Shown: positions 9,371 to 19,330, counted from the stretch's first letter. The stretch is DNA of 64,000 bases from Bog-473 sp963719485 (GCA_963719485.1 OY970387.1:1612001-1676000); one strand, 5' to 3'. Notes: generated by a model not told the origin, from the sequence alone. Numbers and translations are program-made.

Positions 9371-10924
9371 ACGATCCGCGTCTCGTGGTCGGCCCAGTAG
9401 CGGTCGCGCAAAACTCCCTTGTAGAGCTTCCCGGTGGGGAGCCGGGGCAGCTCTTCCACAAAATCCACACTGCGCGGGCACTTGAAGTGGGCGAGGTGCT
9501 CCCGGCAGAAGGCGATGAGCTCGCGCTCGAGCGCCCCGTCCCCATCCACACCGTCGACGGGCTGCACGACCGCCTTGACCTCCTCGCCCAGGTCCTCGTT
9601 GGGCACACCGATGACGGCGGCATCGAGGACCTTCGGGTGGGTGACGAGAAGGTTCTCCGTCTCCTGCGGGTAGATGTTCACCCCGCCCGAGATGATCATG
9701 TGCGCCTTGCGGTCGGTCAGGAACAGGTAGCCGTCCTCGTCCAGGTACCCCACGTCGCCTACTGTGCTCGTCTTGCCGTCGTCCCGCCGGGTGCTCGCCG
9801 TCTTGTCGGGGTCACCGAAGTACTCGAAGTCGGTGGCGCCGGCGAACCAGACCGTCCCGGGCGTGCCGGTCGGGCACTCCCTCCCCTCGTCATCGAGGAT
9901 GTGGATCTCGCTCAGAACGGCCCGGCCGACGCTGCCCTTGTGCGCGAGCCAGTCCTCGGAGGTGATGAAGGTGCAGCCGTTGCCCTCGGTGGCGGCGTAG
10001 TACTCGAGGAGGATCGGCCCGAACCACTCGATCATTTGCTCCTTGACCTGGACGGGACAGGGCGCAGCGGCATGGATGATGATCTCGAGCGTCGACAGGT
10101 CGGCGGCGGCACGGACGTCGTGCGGCAGCTTGAGCATGCGACTGAACATGGTCGGGACAACCTGCGAGTGCGTGACCTTGTACCGGCCCACGAGGTCGAG
10201 ATACAGGGCAGGGTCGAAGTGCTTCATCACCACCACCGTCGACTTCATCCGCAGCGCGATGGCGACACTCACCTGCGGGGCCGTGTGATACAGCGGCGCC
10301 GGGGACAGGTAGACCATGTCCTCGCGGAGCCGCCACAGCGCGGCGATCCCGAGCACGGCGATGCTGGTCTCCGATGGGTGGATGTCGTACATCGGCCGAA
10401 GAATGCCCTTCGGTCGCCCCGTCGTGCCCGACGAGTACATCATCGGTGCCCCGAGCTGCTCGTCAGCAACGGGGCTGGTGCTCTGCTTGCCGACCGCCTC
10501 TTCCCACGACTCGAAGGGATCGGCGGGGTCGCCCGGCGCGCCCACCATGATCCAGCGTTCGACGTCGGGGCACGAACGCGGGCAGCTCCCGCGCCACCTC
10601 CGCCTTGGCCGCTGATGTCACGACGACCCGGGACTGCGAATCGTTGACGACGTAGGCCACCTCCTCGGGCGCCAGGTACAAGTTGACCGGCGTGAAGTAG
10701 AGCCCGGTACGCTCGGCGCCCCCCTCGGCGAGGAGCATGGCGGGGCCGTTCTCCATGAAGATGGCCATGTGGTCCTGCCGGCGCAGGCCCGATTCCCGCA
10801 GCATGTGCGCCACCTGGTTCGCCCCGGCCTCGTACTCGGCGAAGGTCAGCACGCGGCCCGACGGTGCCATGACGATCGCGGCGTGATCCGGATGCTCGGC
10901 TGCGTGTTCAGCTGCGTACACCAC
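9367..10924 (-). CDS. acyl-CoA synthetase (AMP-forming), interrupted by a +1 frameshift
   Basis: ANL-superfamily adenylate-forming ligase that would activate a carboxylic acid to its CoA thioester. Residues coding for the N-terminus (VYAAEHAAEHPDH...) run from GTG 10924 to about 10570, and the rest, with the P-loop YSSGTTGRPKG, continues in another frame to the TGA at 9367. Removing one C from the CCCC run (GGGG on the plus strand, 10567-10570) restores ...FVPDVERWIMVGAPGDP, a continuous protein of about 518 aa, normal for the family. Both halves are intact, so I think the enzyme is real and the extra base is either a sequencing error or a very recent mutation. The start overlaps the serine hydrolase gene by 17 bases; the stop overlaps the APH gene start. 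Confidence 0.85.
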
Positions 10925-12170
10925 TGCCCCCTTGGTCCGAGCCCAGGCACGAGTACAGCATGTCGACCAGGCAGGCGCCCATGAGCGGGAAGGCCTGATG
11001 CTCCAGATGGTTTCGTACGAAGCCGCAGCCGACCCGCGCGACCGGGTCGGCGAACCCGACCTGTCCGCCGGCGCCCATGTGCCCGAACGCCGCGTCGTTG
11101 GGCCCGTGCATCGGCGGGATGCCGGGAACGAGCGCCGGTGGCTCGAGCGAGTAGCCGACGGCCCACCGGGTGGGTACGGCCATCACGGCATCCCGGCCGC
11201 AGACCTGTTCGGTGCGGAAGCGCTCGACCGACGGGCGCGACACCAGCTCCTCACCGGCGGCGAGGGCCGCGTACACCCGCGCCACGCCACGGGCGGTCGC
11301 GGTGGCGCCGAGCGCACCGATCTCGGCCTGCAGGACGGACGGGTTGTTCATGAACTGGGCGAACCGGGGCTTCCCGGCCTCGTCGGCGAAGAGGCTGCCG
11401 TGGGCGCCCGCCAGGACCGAGCGTCCGGACTTGGAGTCCGGATCGATCTGGCGCAACGCACTCTCCTTCCCTGGCCTCACCGGGAACTCCATGACGGTGG
11501 CCACCGAGCCGAGGAGGGAGGACGGCGTCCCGATGGAGCAGGCCGCGTCCAGCCGCTGCGCGACCTCCGCGTCGAAGAACGACCCCAGACTCATGCCGGT
11601 CAGACGTCGTACGAGCTCGCCGACGAGCCATCCGAACGTGACCCCGTGGTACCCGTGCCTGGTCCCCGGCTCCCAGGCCGGTGCTCCCGCCGCCACCCCG
11701 GCTGCGATCTTTACGGTGTCGGCCCAACCGGTGCCATCCCACGACAGGATCTCGTCGGAACCGGGCAGCCCGATGGCACCCGACTGATGGCTGAGAAGCT
11801 GGCGCACCGTGGTGGGATCCTTGCCGAGGCAGCCGAACTCGGCCCAGTACCGCCCGACCGGAGCGTCGAGGTCGAGCTCACCCCGGTCCTCGAGGATGTG
11901 TGCGCAGAGCGTCGTCATGCCCTTGGTCGACGACATGATGACCGCCCGGGTGTCCTTCTCCCAGGCCCGCTTCGTACCGGCCCAACCGCCCCAGATGTCG
12001 ACCACGCACTCGCCATCGACGAAGGCGCAGAACGCACCCCCACCATCACCAAGGTCGGCCCTCCGCTGCCTCTCTCCGACCATGACCGATGCTCCCTCGG
12101 CAAGAACGTTTGCCACCGGCTCGAACCCCGGAGCGACGAAACCGCCGACCTCCAGCACGGGAGCGGTCAC
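10908..12170 (-). CDS. serine hydrolase, beta-lactamase class C/EstB family
   Basis: 420-aa protein of the penicillin-binding-protein-like esterase family. The active-site SxxK is SSTK (about residue 80), with the Lys three residues after the nucleophile Ser; the later YHG at about residue 168 is at the place of the Tyr of YxN. There is no signal peptide, so a cytosolic esterase or lactonase such as EstB or LovD-type is more likely than a beta-lactamase. GTG 12170 overlaps the stop of the upstream F420-type oxidoreductase. Within the operon it could release an ester or lactone before CoA activation, but no substrate is visible. Confidence 0.8.
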   Translation of the reverse strand: MTAPVLEVGGFVAPGFEPVANVLAEGASVMVGERQRRADLGDGGGAFCAFVDGECVVDIWGGWAGTKRAWEKDTRAVIMSSTKGMTTLCAHILEDRGELDLDAPVGRYWAEFGCLGKDPTTVRQLLSHQSGAIGLPGSDEILSWDGTGWADTVKIAAGVAAGAPAWEPGTRHGYHGVTFGWLVGELVRRLTGMSLGSFFDAEVAQRLDAACSIGTPSSLLGSVATVMEFPVRPGKESALRQIDPDSKSGRSVLAGAHGSLFADEAGKPRFAQFMNNPSVLQAEIGALGATATARGVARVYAALAAGEELVSRPSVERFRTEQVCGRDAVMAVPTRWAVGYSLEPPALVPGIPPMHGPNDAAFGHMGAGGQVGFADPVARVGCGFVRNHLEHQAFPLMGACLVDMLYSCLGSDQGGSGVRS

Positions 12171-13168
12171 AGGGCGCGCAAGTCCTTCTCGACGTCAGGC
12201 CACCAGTCCTTGCGCCACCACGAGACGTTGATGCGATCGACCAGTCCCCCGTACCGGGCCTCCAACTCGCTGGCGAGGCCGTCCGGGGTGCAGACGATGG
12301 TCAGGGTGTCGAGCACCGAGTCGTCGACCAGGCGGGCCATCTCGTCCCAGCGGCCCGACTTCGAGCACGCGTACAGCTCCGTCTGCAGATCGCCCCACCC
12401 GTGCAGGTCGAGGACAGGCCGGTACGCCGGCGTCGAGGCGTAGTAGCCGACCTGGCGGCGCATGGCATCACGGGCCTTCGCCATCGTGGACTCGTCCTCG
12501 ACCACCGAGATGAAGCCCGGGCACGTGACCTCGAACGCCTTCCGGCGCCGCCCCGATTTCGCCAGGCCCCGGTCGAGCGCCGGCATGATCACCTCACGCA
12601 GGTAGCGAGCAGAGCAGATGCCGTGGGTGATGACGCCATCGGCCACCTCGCCCGCTACCTCGTTCATGAGAGGTCCCACGGCCGCCAGAAAGACCCGCGG
12701 CGCGCCGAACGAATGCGGCTGGGGTGCGAAGACCGGGGTCATCAGGGTGTGCGTGTAGAACTCGCCCTCGAAGTCCAGAGCAGCCCCGTCGTTCCACGAG
12801 GCCCAGATCGCACGGAGCGCCAGCACGTACTCACGCATCCGCGCCGCCGGGTGCGACCACGTCGAGCTGAAGCGCTTCTCGATATGCCGTCGCACCTGCG
12901 AACCCATCCCGAGCACGACGCGCCCACCCGAGTACTCCTGCAGCTGGTTCGTCGTGTACGCCAGGCTCATCGGGTTGCGGGCGAAGGCGATGGCCACCCC
13001 GGTCCCGAGCGACACCGAGGTCGAGTGCTCGGCCGCCAGCGTCAGCGACAGGAACGGGTCGTTCGTCGTCTCGGCGGCCCACATGCAATCGAGCCCGGCG
13101 GCCTCGGCGGTGCGGACGCGATCGGCCACCTTCGGCAGCTCCGCCCCCAGCCCGCTGTCGATCTTCAC
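12167..13168 (-). CDS. LLM-class F420-dependent oxidoreductase
   Basis: 333-aa TIM-barrel flavin/F420 enzyme of the luciferase-like monooxygenase class. It has the AEAAGLDCMWAAE entry, the RVVLGMGSQVRRHIEKRF segment and the EGEFYTH element typical of the mycobacterial MSMEG_2256-like subgroup (TIGR03617), which also covers the gene at 31616-32653. These enzymes transfer hydride to or from coenzyme F420; the substrate is unknown. GTG 13168 overlaps the CoA-transferase stop, and its own stop overlaps the serine hydrolase start. Placed with acyl-CoA enzymes, a redox step on a CoA-linked or ketone intermediate is likely but inferred. Confidence 0.85.
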   Translation of the reverse strand: MKIDSGLGAELPKVADRVRTAEAAGLDCMWAAETTNDPFLSLTLAAEHSTSVSLGTGVAIAFARNPMSLAYTTNQLQEYSGGRVVLGMGSQVRRHIEKRFSSTWSHPAARMREYVLALRAIWASWNDGAALDFEGEFYTHTLMTPVFAPQPHSFGAPRVFLAAVGPLMNEVAGEVADGVITHGICSARYLREVIMPALDRGLAKSGRRRKAFEVTCPGFISVVEDESTMAKARDAMRRQVGYYASTPAYRPVLDLHGWGDLQTELYACSKSGRWDEMARLVDDSVLDTLTIVCTPDGLASELEARYGGLVDRINVSWWRKDWWPDVEKDLRAL

Positions 13169-15364
13169 GAGGCTGCCTTGGTCGCCGGCGCCTTCTTCAG
13201 CCGTCGCCGCACCGGCGCCGGCGTCGGCGCGGGTCCCCTCACCGCCGGACGGTCCACCGAGAGCGACAGTGGGATCCCCACTTGGACGAAGCGTCCCGCC
13301 GCGGGATGGCGGTAGCGCCGCAGGAGCTCACGGGCCACGACCTGCGGGTCGTCGGGTACGGCGGAGGGGTGCACGCTCAAGGCGGCGGGGACACCAACAG
13401 CTCGCAGCGAGGACAGCACCTCTTCCGCGGTCAGCAATCCGACCGCCACCGCCAGGTCTTCGACCGTCGCCGACTCTGCCCTCGCCGTCCCCGCCCCCGT
13501 CCCCAGAGCCGCACCCAACGCCGCAAGCTGCGCGTCTGTCACACAGCACACCGTCACCCACCCGTCCTTGGCTCGATACAGATGGCACCCCGCCGACGGG
13601 CCCCCCAACTCGTCACCGACCTGGTCCGGCACCTCACCTCCCACGGCCAACGCCGCCACGTCCTCGGACTGGTACAAGGTCGAGGTCAGTGCCAGCGAGG
13701 CCTCCACCGTCGTCACGGCGGCGCCCATGCCCCGCCCCAGCAACGCCAGCACGATCCCCGCCGCAAGCAGCAGCCCCGTCCCGTAGTCGTTGGCCGTGAA
13801 GTTGACGGGCACCGGCCTGCCGCCGCCCCCTTGGGTCATCTCCATCCCCGTCGCCGCCTGGATCACATAGTCGAAGCTGGGCCGGGCGGCGAGCGGCCCC
13901 GTCACACCGAAGCCCTTCGCCCGGGCGTACACCAGCCCAGGATTCACCTCCCGCAACCGGGCCTCGTCGAGACCGAGCCGCTCCCACGCGCCTGCCATGG
14001 CGTTCTCGACGACGACGTCGGACGCCGCCACGAGGTCGAGCAGCCTGGCCCGGTCCTCCTCCGTCTTCAGGTCGAGGACGACGCCCCGCTTGGACCGGTT
14101 CCCGTCCACGTAGATGTTCGGCAGCACCGGCATCAACTGGAACGCGCCCTCCCCACCCGGCGGCTCGACCTTCACGACGTCGGCCCCGAGCTCGGCCAGC
14201 AGGCGCGCCGCCAACGGACCGGCCCAGAAGTTGGAGAGGTCGATGATGCGGTGACCGCCGAGCGCGCCCTGCTCCCCACCGTGCCGGCGGCCGGGCCGCG
14301 ATCCACCAGGCGCGACCCCGATCCGCACGGCAGGTCCCACCAATGGCACCTGCCCAAGTACGGGGTCCTCCGTCTCTTTGACCAGCTCGTCGATGCGCGC
14401 CTGTTCGTGGCCCAACCACTCGGCCAACGTGTTGCACTTGGCCACCGCGGCCGGCCGCTCGAGCAGGGCCGCCTCCCATTCGTCCGCGGACTTGGCGGCG
14501 AACCCGTCGATGACGTTCTGCAACACCACCCGGTTCCATTCTTTGTCCGACAGCTTTGAGAGGCCTTCAGGGCTCGAGTAGTCGAGCCCGCCATCGTCCA
14601 TGTCGAGAAGACGGCAGAGCTCGCGCCACCGCTCGGTCCCGCTGAGGTTGACCATCACCGCCCGATCGTCGGCCGTGTCGAAGACACGCAGGATGGGCGA
14701 CTTGGTCTGGCGCACGATCCGCGGCCGGTGCCCCTCGCGATGGAAGATCTGTGCCGCGTTGAGGAAGAGGAGTCCGTCGAGGAGGGACGTCTCGACGTGC
14801 TGGCCATACCCGGTCGAGGGCGCGTTTGATGAGCGCGGCGCCGGCACCGAGGACGGCCAGCAGTGCCGCGGCGACGCTGGCCACCGGGAAGGGGAGCCAG
14901 ATCGGGTCGTCCCCGGTGAAGAGGCCCTGCTGCGCGCCCGCTCGGGCGTGGACCAGCACCTCCCACCCCGGGTCGTCCTTTGAAGGCCCGGTGCTGCCCC
15001 ACGCGCTGATCGAGCACGTGACGAGTCGAGACCGTTCCTTCTGCAGCATCGCGGGCGCCAGTCCGAGGCGCTCCAACGCGCCCGGACGCAAGTTCTCTAC
15101 GAGGAGGTCGGCCCCATCAACGAGGTCGAGTGCAGCACGGCGGCCGTCGGGCGAGCGAAGGTCGAGCTCGACCGAGCGCTTCCCGCGGTTCCAGGCGGCG
15201 AAACGGGCCGGGTCGGCGCGCAGCGGGTCGCCGCCGGGACGCTCTACCTTGACCACCTCCGCGCCGAGGTCGGCGAAAATCGTGGCGGCAAGCGGAGCTG
15301 CCACGTACTGGCCGATCTCGACAACCTTGTGGCCCCGCAGGATCGGCTCCGGCTCAGTGCCCAC
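13165..15364 (-). CDS. two-domain CaiB/BaiF-type (family III) CoA-transferase, interrupted by a +1 frameshift
   Basis: About 730 aa once the frame is joined: two tandem family III CoA-transferase modules. Domain 1 begins at GTG 15364 with GHKVVEIGQYVAAPLAA, and domain 2 begins near 14245 with GHRIIDLSNFWAGPLAA. An extra C in the CCC run at 14818-14820 (GGG on the plus strand) shifts the frame; removing it gives ALIKRASTGYGQHVETSLL, a proper join. Domain 2 keeps the NDYGTG segment that holds the catalytic Asp of the family, while the equivalent place in domain 1 reads FPVASVAA with no Asp. So domain 2 probably holds the active site and domain 1 may only dimerise. The start overlaps the dehydrogenase stop by 11 bases. 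Confidence 0.85.
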
Positions 15365-16625
15365 CGGACAGCTCCGTCCCCGTCCCGGCGTCGCCAAGGT
15401 CGCCCGGCATGATGTCGCCTTCTTGGTCACGCGGCAGGCCGAGGAGCCTCTCCGCGATGACGTTGCGCTGGATCTCGTTCGTTCCCCCGCCGATGGAGGC
15501 CGATTGCGAGCTGAGCAGCTGGTCCGCCCAGCGCCCGCCCTCGGGATCGGCGGGATTCCATGCCGTCGCGTCCATGCCGGCGACTGCCACCGCGGCGAGG
15601 GCCGACTCCTGCACCAGCTGCGCCATGGCCAGCTTCAGGACCGACGCCGCCGCGCCGTCACCGGCCTTCGACGTTGCCTGCAGGTAGCCGGACAGGTGGC
15701 GCAGCCCCATCTGACGGATGCGCAACTGCACCAAGCGGTCGCGGATGTCGGGCCGGTCGGCGACACCGCGGCGCTCAGCCTCTCGCACCAGCCCAGCGAA
15801 GCCACCCTTACCGCCCCCGCCCGAGCCCATACCGCCCAGCGCCTGGCGCTCGAAGGCCAGCATGGTGCGGGCCACCCGCCAGCCCTCGTGGAGCTCGCCC
15901 AGCACGTTGGCCACGGGCACCCGCACCCCGTCGAGGAAGACCTCGTTGAAGTGCGAGTCACCCGTGATCTGGCGCAACGGCCGCACCGTGATGCCGGGCA
16001 CGTGCATGTCGACGATCAGCATCGAGATGCCCTCGCGTTTGGGACGCGCCGTATCGCTCCGTACGAGGCAAGCTGCGTAGTCACTGTGCTGGGCCCCCGA
16101 TGTCCACACCTTCTGACCATTGAGCACGAACTCGTCACCGTCGAGGCGGGCCCGGGTCTGCACGCTCGAGAGATCGGAGCCGGCGCCGGGTTCGCTGAAG
16201 AGCTCGCACCAGACGTCGTCGCCCCGCAGCATCCGTGGGATGAACATCTGTTTCTGCTCGTGGGTGGCGTGGGCGAGGATCGTCGGCCCACACATGCCGA
16301 GACCGATCTCGAGCGAACGCGGCGGGATCTGGAAGGACTTCGCCTCACGTTCGTAGATGCGCTGGTAGCGCCCGGGCAGGCCACGGCCGCCGTACTCCGC
16401 CGGCCAGGTGATGCCGGCCAGGCCGGCCCCCGCCAGGGCGCGCTGAAACGCCACTGCCCGTGCGACGCCGCTGCCCCACGGTTCCGCCCCAGCCCCCACC
16501 TCTGCCCGCGCCTTGGCCCGCGCTGCCTCCCCCTTGCGCGGGAGCGTGGCCTCCAAGAAAGCGAGCACCTCCGCCAGGAAAGCGTCCTCGTCGGGGAGGG
16601 CTGCTGTTTCGGTCTTCGTGCTCAT
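15354..16625 (-). CDS. acyl-CoA dehydrogenase
   Basis: 423-aa FAD-dependent acyl-CoA dehydrogenase that would make the alpha,beta double bond in a CoA thioester, passing electrons to ETF. The N-terminal domain, WCELFSEPGAGSDLSS (FAD/substrate region) and NGQKVWTSGA are recognisable; the C-terminal part has GGGTNEIQRNVIAERLLG, a standard ACAD ending. The length is normal. ATG 16625 overlaps the TetR stop (ATGA). It resembles the cholesterol/steroid-side-chain type FadE enzymes in layout, but nothing here fixes the substrate. Confidence 0.9.
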   Translation of the reverse strand: MSTKTETAALPDEDAFLAEVLAFLEATLPRKGEAARAKARAEVGAGAEPWGSGVARAVAFQRALAGAGLAGITWPAEYGGRGLPGRYQRIYEREAKSFQIPPRSLEIGLGMCGPTILAHATHEQKQMFIPRMLRGDDVWCELFSEPGAGSDLSSVQTRARLDGDEFVLNGQKVWTSGAQHSDYAACLVRSDTARPKREGISMLIVDMHVPGITVRPLRQITGDSHFNEVFLDGVRVPVANVLGELHEGWRVARTMLAFERQALGGMGSGGGGKGGFAGLVREAERRGVADRPDIRDRLVQLRIRQMGLRHLSGYLQATSKAGDGAAASVLKLAMAQLVQESALAAVAVAGMDATAWNPADPEGGRWADQLLSSQSASIGGGTNEIQRNVIAERLLGLPRDQEGDIMPGDLGDAGTGTELSGGH

Positions 16626-17317
16626 GCGGGGGCAACCGCAACGGGACGGGGCACGCCCACCGACAGCAGCCCGCCCAAGACCATGTCCCTCATCACCCGA
16701 GCCAACTGTTCCTGGTCGATGCCACTCAACGACGTGATGGAGCGCAGCATTCCGTCGACCATGGTGACGGCGGCCCGGGCTTCGACGTCAGTCAGGCCCG
16801 GTTGCACCTCGCAGAGCAGGTGCACCCACTCGGCCATGCGCACCCGCTCGATCCGCGCCACCCGCCGCCGTGCCTCGTCGTCGAGCGAGCGGTATTCCTT
16901 GACGAAGACGTCGCGCAGGTTGCCGTTTCGTAACTGCAAGACGATCGCGGCGTCGATGAGCCGCTCGAGGGTCACCATCGGGGGCGTGTCCTCGTTCAGG
17001 ACGTTGTCCACGGTCTCGCGCCAGGTGATCGCCGCCTCTTCGATCAGGACCGAGAGCAGTTCACCCTTGCTGTTGAAGTACCGGTAGATGGCCGGCCCGC
17101 TCACGCCCGCCGCCGCCCCGATGTCGCCCAGGCTCGTCTCGCGGAAGCCCCGCTCCCGGAAGAGCACGGTGGCGGCCGCCATGATCGCCTCCCGCGTGCG
17201 CGCCCCCTTGGTCTGTCGCCCGGAAGCGGTTCGGCCGGAAGGCGGCGTGGCCTCCCCGGAGTCCACCTCGGAAGTGTCTCCGGCCCCCTCCTCGTCGGCT
17301 GCCCGGTTCTGCCTCAT
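16622..17317 (-). CDS. TetR-family transcriptional regulator
   Basis: About 231 aa. The helix-turn-helix DIGAAAGVSGPAIYRYF follows an N-terminal helix TREAIMAAATVLFRERGF. A 50-residue polar N-terminal arm precedes it. I favour ATG 17317, but a GTG at 17338 would add seven residues; neither has a clear ribosome-binding site. It heads the eight-gene minus-strand chain, so it probably represses its own operon, and the AT-rich palindrome at 17395-17408 lies between it and the divergent F420-type oxidoreductase gene. The ligand would likely be an acyl-CoA or pathway intermediate, as in KstR/FadR-like TetR proteins, by analogy only. Confidence 0.88.
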   Translation of the reverse strand: MRQNRAADEEGAGDTSEVDSGEATPPSGRTASGRQTKGARTREAIMAAATVLFRERGFRETSLGDIGAAAGVSGPAIYRYFNSKGELLSVLIEEAAITWRETVDNVLNEDTPPMVTLERLIDAAIVLQLRNGNLRDVFVKEYRSLDDEARRRVARIERVRMAEWVHLLCEVQPGLTDVEARAAVTMVDGMLRSITSLSGIDQEQLARVMRDMVLGGLLSVGVPRPVAVAPA

Positions 17318-17394
17318 ACGAGGTCGGATGTTAGCCACGGGTCACAAAACAAGCCCTCACGCCGTTGACTCGGGGCTGAGCGCATGTTTAGATT

Positions 17395-17408
17395 TTAATG
17401 CTCATTAA
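17395..17408. promoter_or_regulatory. probable TetR operator in the divergent promoter region
   Basis: TTAATGCTCATTAA has perfect 6-base arms around CT, in the only clearly AT-rich patch between the divergent TetR gene (start 17317) and the oxidoreductase gene (start 17442). A TetR dimer could control both directions from here. The site sits 33 bases before the ATG at 17442. No binding data exist; the call rests on symmetry, base composition and position. Confidence 0.5.
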
Positions 17409-17441
17409 CAAAAGCGCAAGGGCGGCGTCGGGAGGGTGGTC

Positions 17442-18572
17442 ATGGAGTTCGGCTTGTTCATGGAGCTCTCGGTGCCACGGCCGTGGACGCCGGACTCCGA
17501 GCGCCAGGTCTACGAAAACGCCCTCGAGCAGGTCCGCCTGGCCGACGAGCTCGGCTTCGATTACGTCTGGGCCGTCGAGCACCACTTCCTCGAGGAGTAC
17601 TCGCACTGCTCGGGGCCCGACATCTTCCTGGCGGCGGCCGCCGCCCAGACCAAGCGGATCCGGGTCGGGCACGGGGTCATTCCGTGCGTGCCGCAGTACC
17701 AGAGCCCCATCCGGGTGGCCGAGCGTGCGGCGGTCCTGGACATCATCTCGGGCGGGCGCCTGGAGCTCGGGACCGGCCGCTCCGCGACGTGGCCGGAGCT
17801 GAGTGGCTTCGGCGCCGACCCCGACGAGACCAAGAAGACGTGGGACGAGTTCGTGCGGGTCATCCCCAAGATGTGGATGCAGGACCGTTTCGCCTGGGAC
17901 GGCCGCATGTTCTCCATGCCCGAGCGGGCGATCTTGCCCAAGCCGCTGCAGAAGCCGCACCCGCCGATGTGGGTGGCCGTGACGTCGCCCGGGACCGAGG
18001 TCGACGCGGCGGACCGTGGTCTCGGGTGCCTCGGGTTGTCGCCGGGCGGGTTCGCCGACTCGGAGAAGAAGGTGTTGAACTACCGGCGGCGGATACAGAC
18101 GTGCGAGCCGGTCGGCGCCTTCGTCAACGACAAGGTCCTGACCGTGAACTTCCTCTCCTGTTGCGAGGACGGCGACCTGGGCCGGCGCAACGGCCTCAAG
18201 GTGGCGTCGATGTTCAGCTACATGGCGGCGCAGCTCCTGTCGGCCAAGGAGGTGCTGCCGACGCACTCCTATCCGTCCGAGGGCCTGCTGCCGGCGCTGC
18301 GGAGGGAGTCGGGCAGTCCGGGCGACGCCGCCAAGGCCTTCAAGGGCGTGACGATGGGCACCCCGGACGACGTGGCCGACGCCATCACCGCCTGGGAGAA
18401 CGTCGGGTTCGACGGCATCAACTTCATCCACCAGTTCATGGAGGTCGTGCCGCAGCAGTACGTGCTCGACTCGATGCGGCTCTTCGCCGAGGAGGTCATG
18501 CCCCGCTTCAAGACGGGGTCGGTCGGCGCCAACGGGGCGACGTCGAGGCCCGTCGCGGCGGGGGTGGCCTGA
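17442..18572 (+). CDS. LLM-class flavin/F420-dependent oxidoreductase
   Basis: 376-aa luciferase-like monooxygenase. It opens MEFGLFMELSVPRP, has FDYVWAVEHHF (substrate/cofactor entrance) and RLELGTGRSA, the usual order of the TIM-barrel motifs. It differs from the MSMEG_2256-like pair (12167, 31616) and belongs to the larger bacterial luciferase-like subgroup that includes the LuxA-type EHHF motif. ATG 17442 follows GGAGG at 17431-17435 with a spacing of 6; an in-frame GTG at 17436 is less likely. Its TGA overlaps the next ATG. It is the first gene of the divergent four-gene unit facing the TetR operon. Confidence 0.85.
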   Translation: MEFGLFMELSVPRPWTPDSERQVYENALEQVRLADELGFDYVWAVEHHFLEEYSHCSGPDIFLAAAAAQTKRIRVGHGVIPCVPQYQSPIRVAERAAVLDIISGGRLELGTGRSATWPELSGFGADPDETKKTWDEFVRVIPKMWMQDRFAWDGRMFSMPERAILPKPLQKPHPPMWVAVTSPGTEVDAADRGLGCLGLSPGGFADSEKKVLNYRRRIQTCEPVGAFVNDKVLTVNFLSCCEDGDLGRRNGLKVASMFSYMAAQLLSAKEVLPTHSYPSEGLLPALRRESGSPGDAAKAFKGVTMGTPDDVADAITAWENVGFDGINFIHQFMEVVPQQYVLDSMRLFAEEVMPRFKTGSVGANGATSRPVAAGVA

Positions 18573-19330
18573 TGCCGCTCGCCGGGTCCCTCGACATTCG
18601 GCCCCTCCTGGCGGGGGCGCCCGAGGTGATCCTCGAAGACCGCCAGCTCAAGGTCGACGACGTCGACATCCTGCAGGTCCTCTACGAAGTCCGGGTGGCC
18701 GACCGCGAGTCGCTCGTGCCGCCCGCCCTCAACCCGACGATCCCGCCGGTGATCAGCTTCCTCGTGTACCGGGCGAAGGAGAGCGCGTACGGGGCGTTCG
18801 CCCTCGCCCAGCTGCGCCTGACCGCGCGTTCGGGTGTGCGTCCGCGGGCCTATCTCATCTCGGCCCGCTGCGACAACGCAGCGTTGGCTGAGGTGTTGGA
18901 GGGCTCGTGGGGGTTCCGTCTCGCTCCCGGGGAGATCAGCCTGCGCCGCTTCCACGACCGCGTCGACTGCGCGGTGCGGGAGGAGGACGGGCAGACGATC
19001 CTGCAGACGTCCCTCGTCGACCCGTTCCCCGTGACGGGGCACGACGTGCAGTACCCGCCGGGGATGCATCTCGCCCGGGTGACCCGGGACGGTGTGAGCA
19101 AGCCTCGGATCGTGCAAGTCGACTCCGAGTACGAATTCCGGCGGGCGGACCGGGGCCGGCCCGAGCTGGAGTCCTTCGACGCCGAGGCCTGGGGCGACGC
19201 CCGTCTCGTGCCCGACATCCCCGTCTCCGCCAGCTTCGCGGCCTGCGACATGACGATCGCCAACGTGCGGTACATCTGCAATCCGGACATCCCAGCAGCC
19301 GAAGGGACCGAGAAGGTCAGCGACGCGTGA
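18572..19330 (+). CDS. acetoacetate-decarboxylase-like protein
   Basis: 252-aa soluble beta-rich protein. It shows an ADC-superfamily pattern: PPALNPTIPPVISFLVYR, then AYGAFALAQLRL, then RPRAYLISARCDN. The Lys that forms the Schiff base in true acetoacetate decarboxylase is not evident at the equivalent place, so a decarboxylase reaction should not be assumed; many members of this superfamily act on other beta-keto or enol substrates, or are uncharacterised. The ATG overlaps the oxidoreductase stop (TGATG). It lies between that gene and the DUF7064-like gene. I am moderately sure of the family and unsure of the function. Confidence 0.65.
   Translation: MPLAGSLDIRPLLAGAPEVILEDRQLKVDDVDILQVLYEVRVADRESLVPPALNPTIPPVISFLVYRAKESAYGAFALAQLRLTARSGVRPRAYLISARCDNAALAEVLEGSWGFRLAPGEISLRRFHDRVDCAVREEDGQTILQTSLVDPFPVTGHDVQYPPGMHLARVTRDGVSKPRIVQVDSEYEFRRADRGRPELESFDAEAWGDARLVPDIPVSASFAACDMTIANVRYICNPDIPAAEGTEKVSDA

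Noticed and set aside
14826..17087. 753-codon plus-strand frame over the dehydrogenase and TetR genes
   Set aside because: Low-complexity antisense of recognisable genes.
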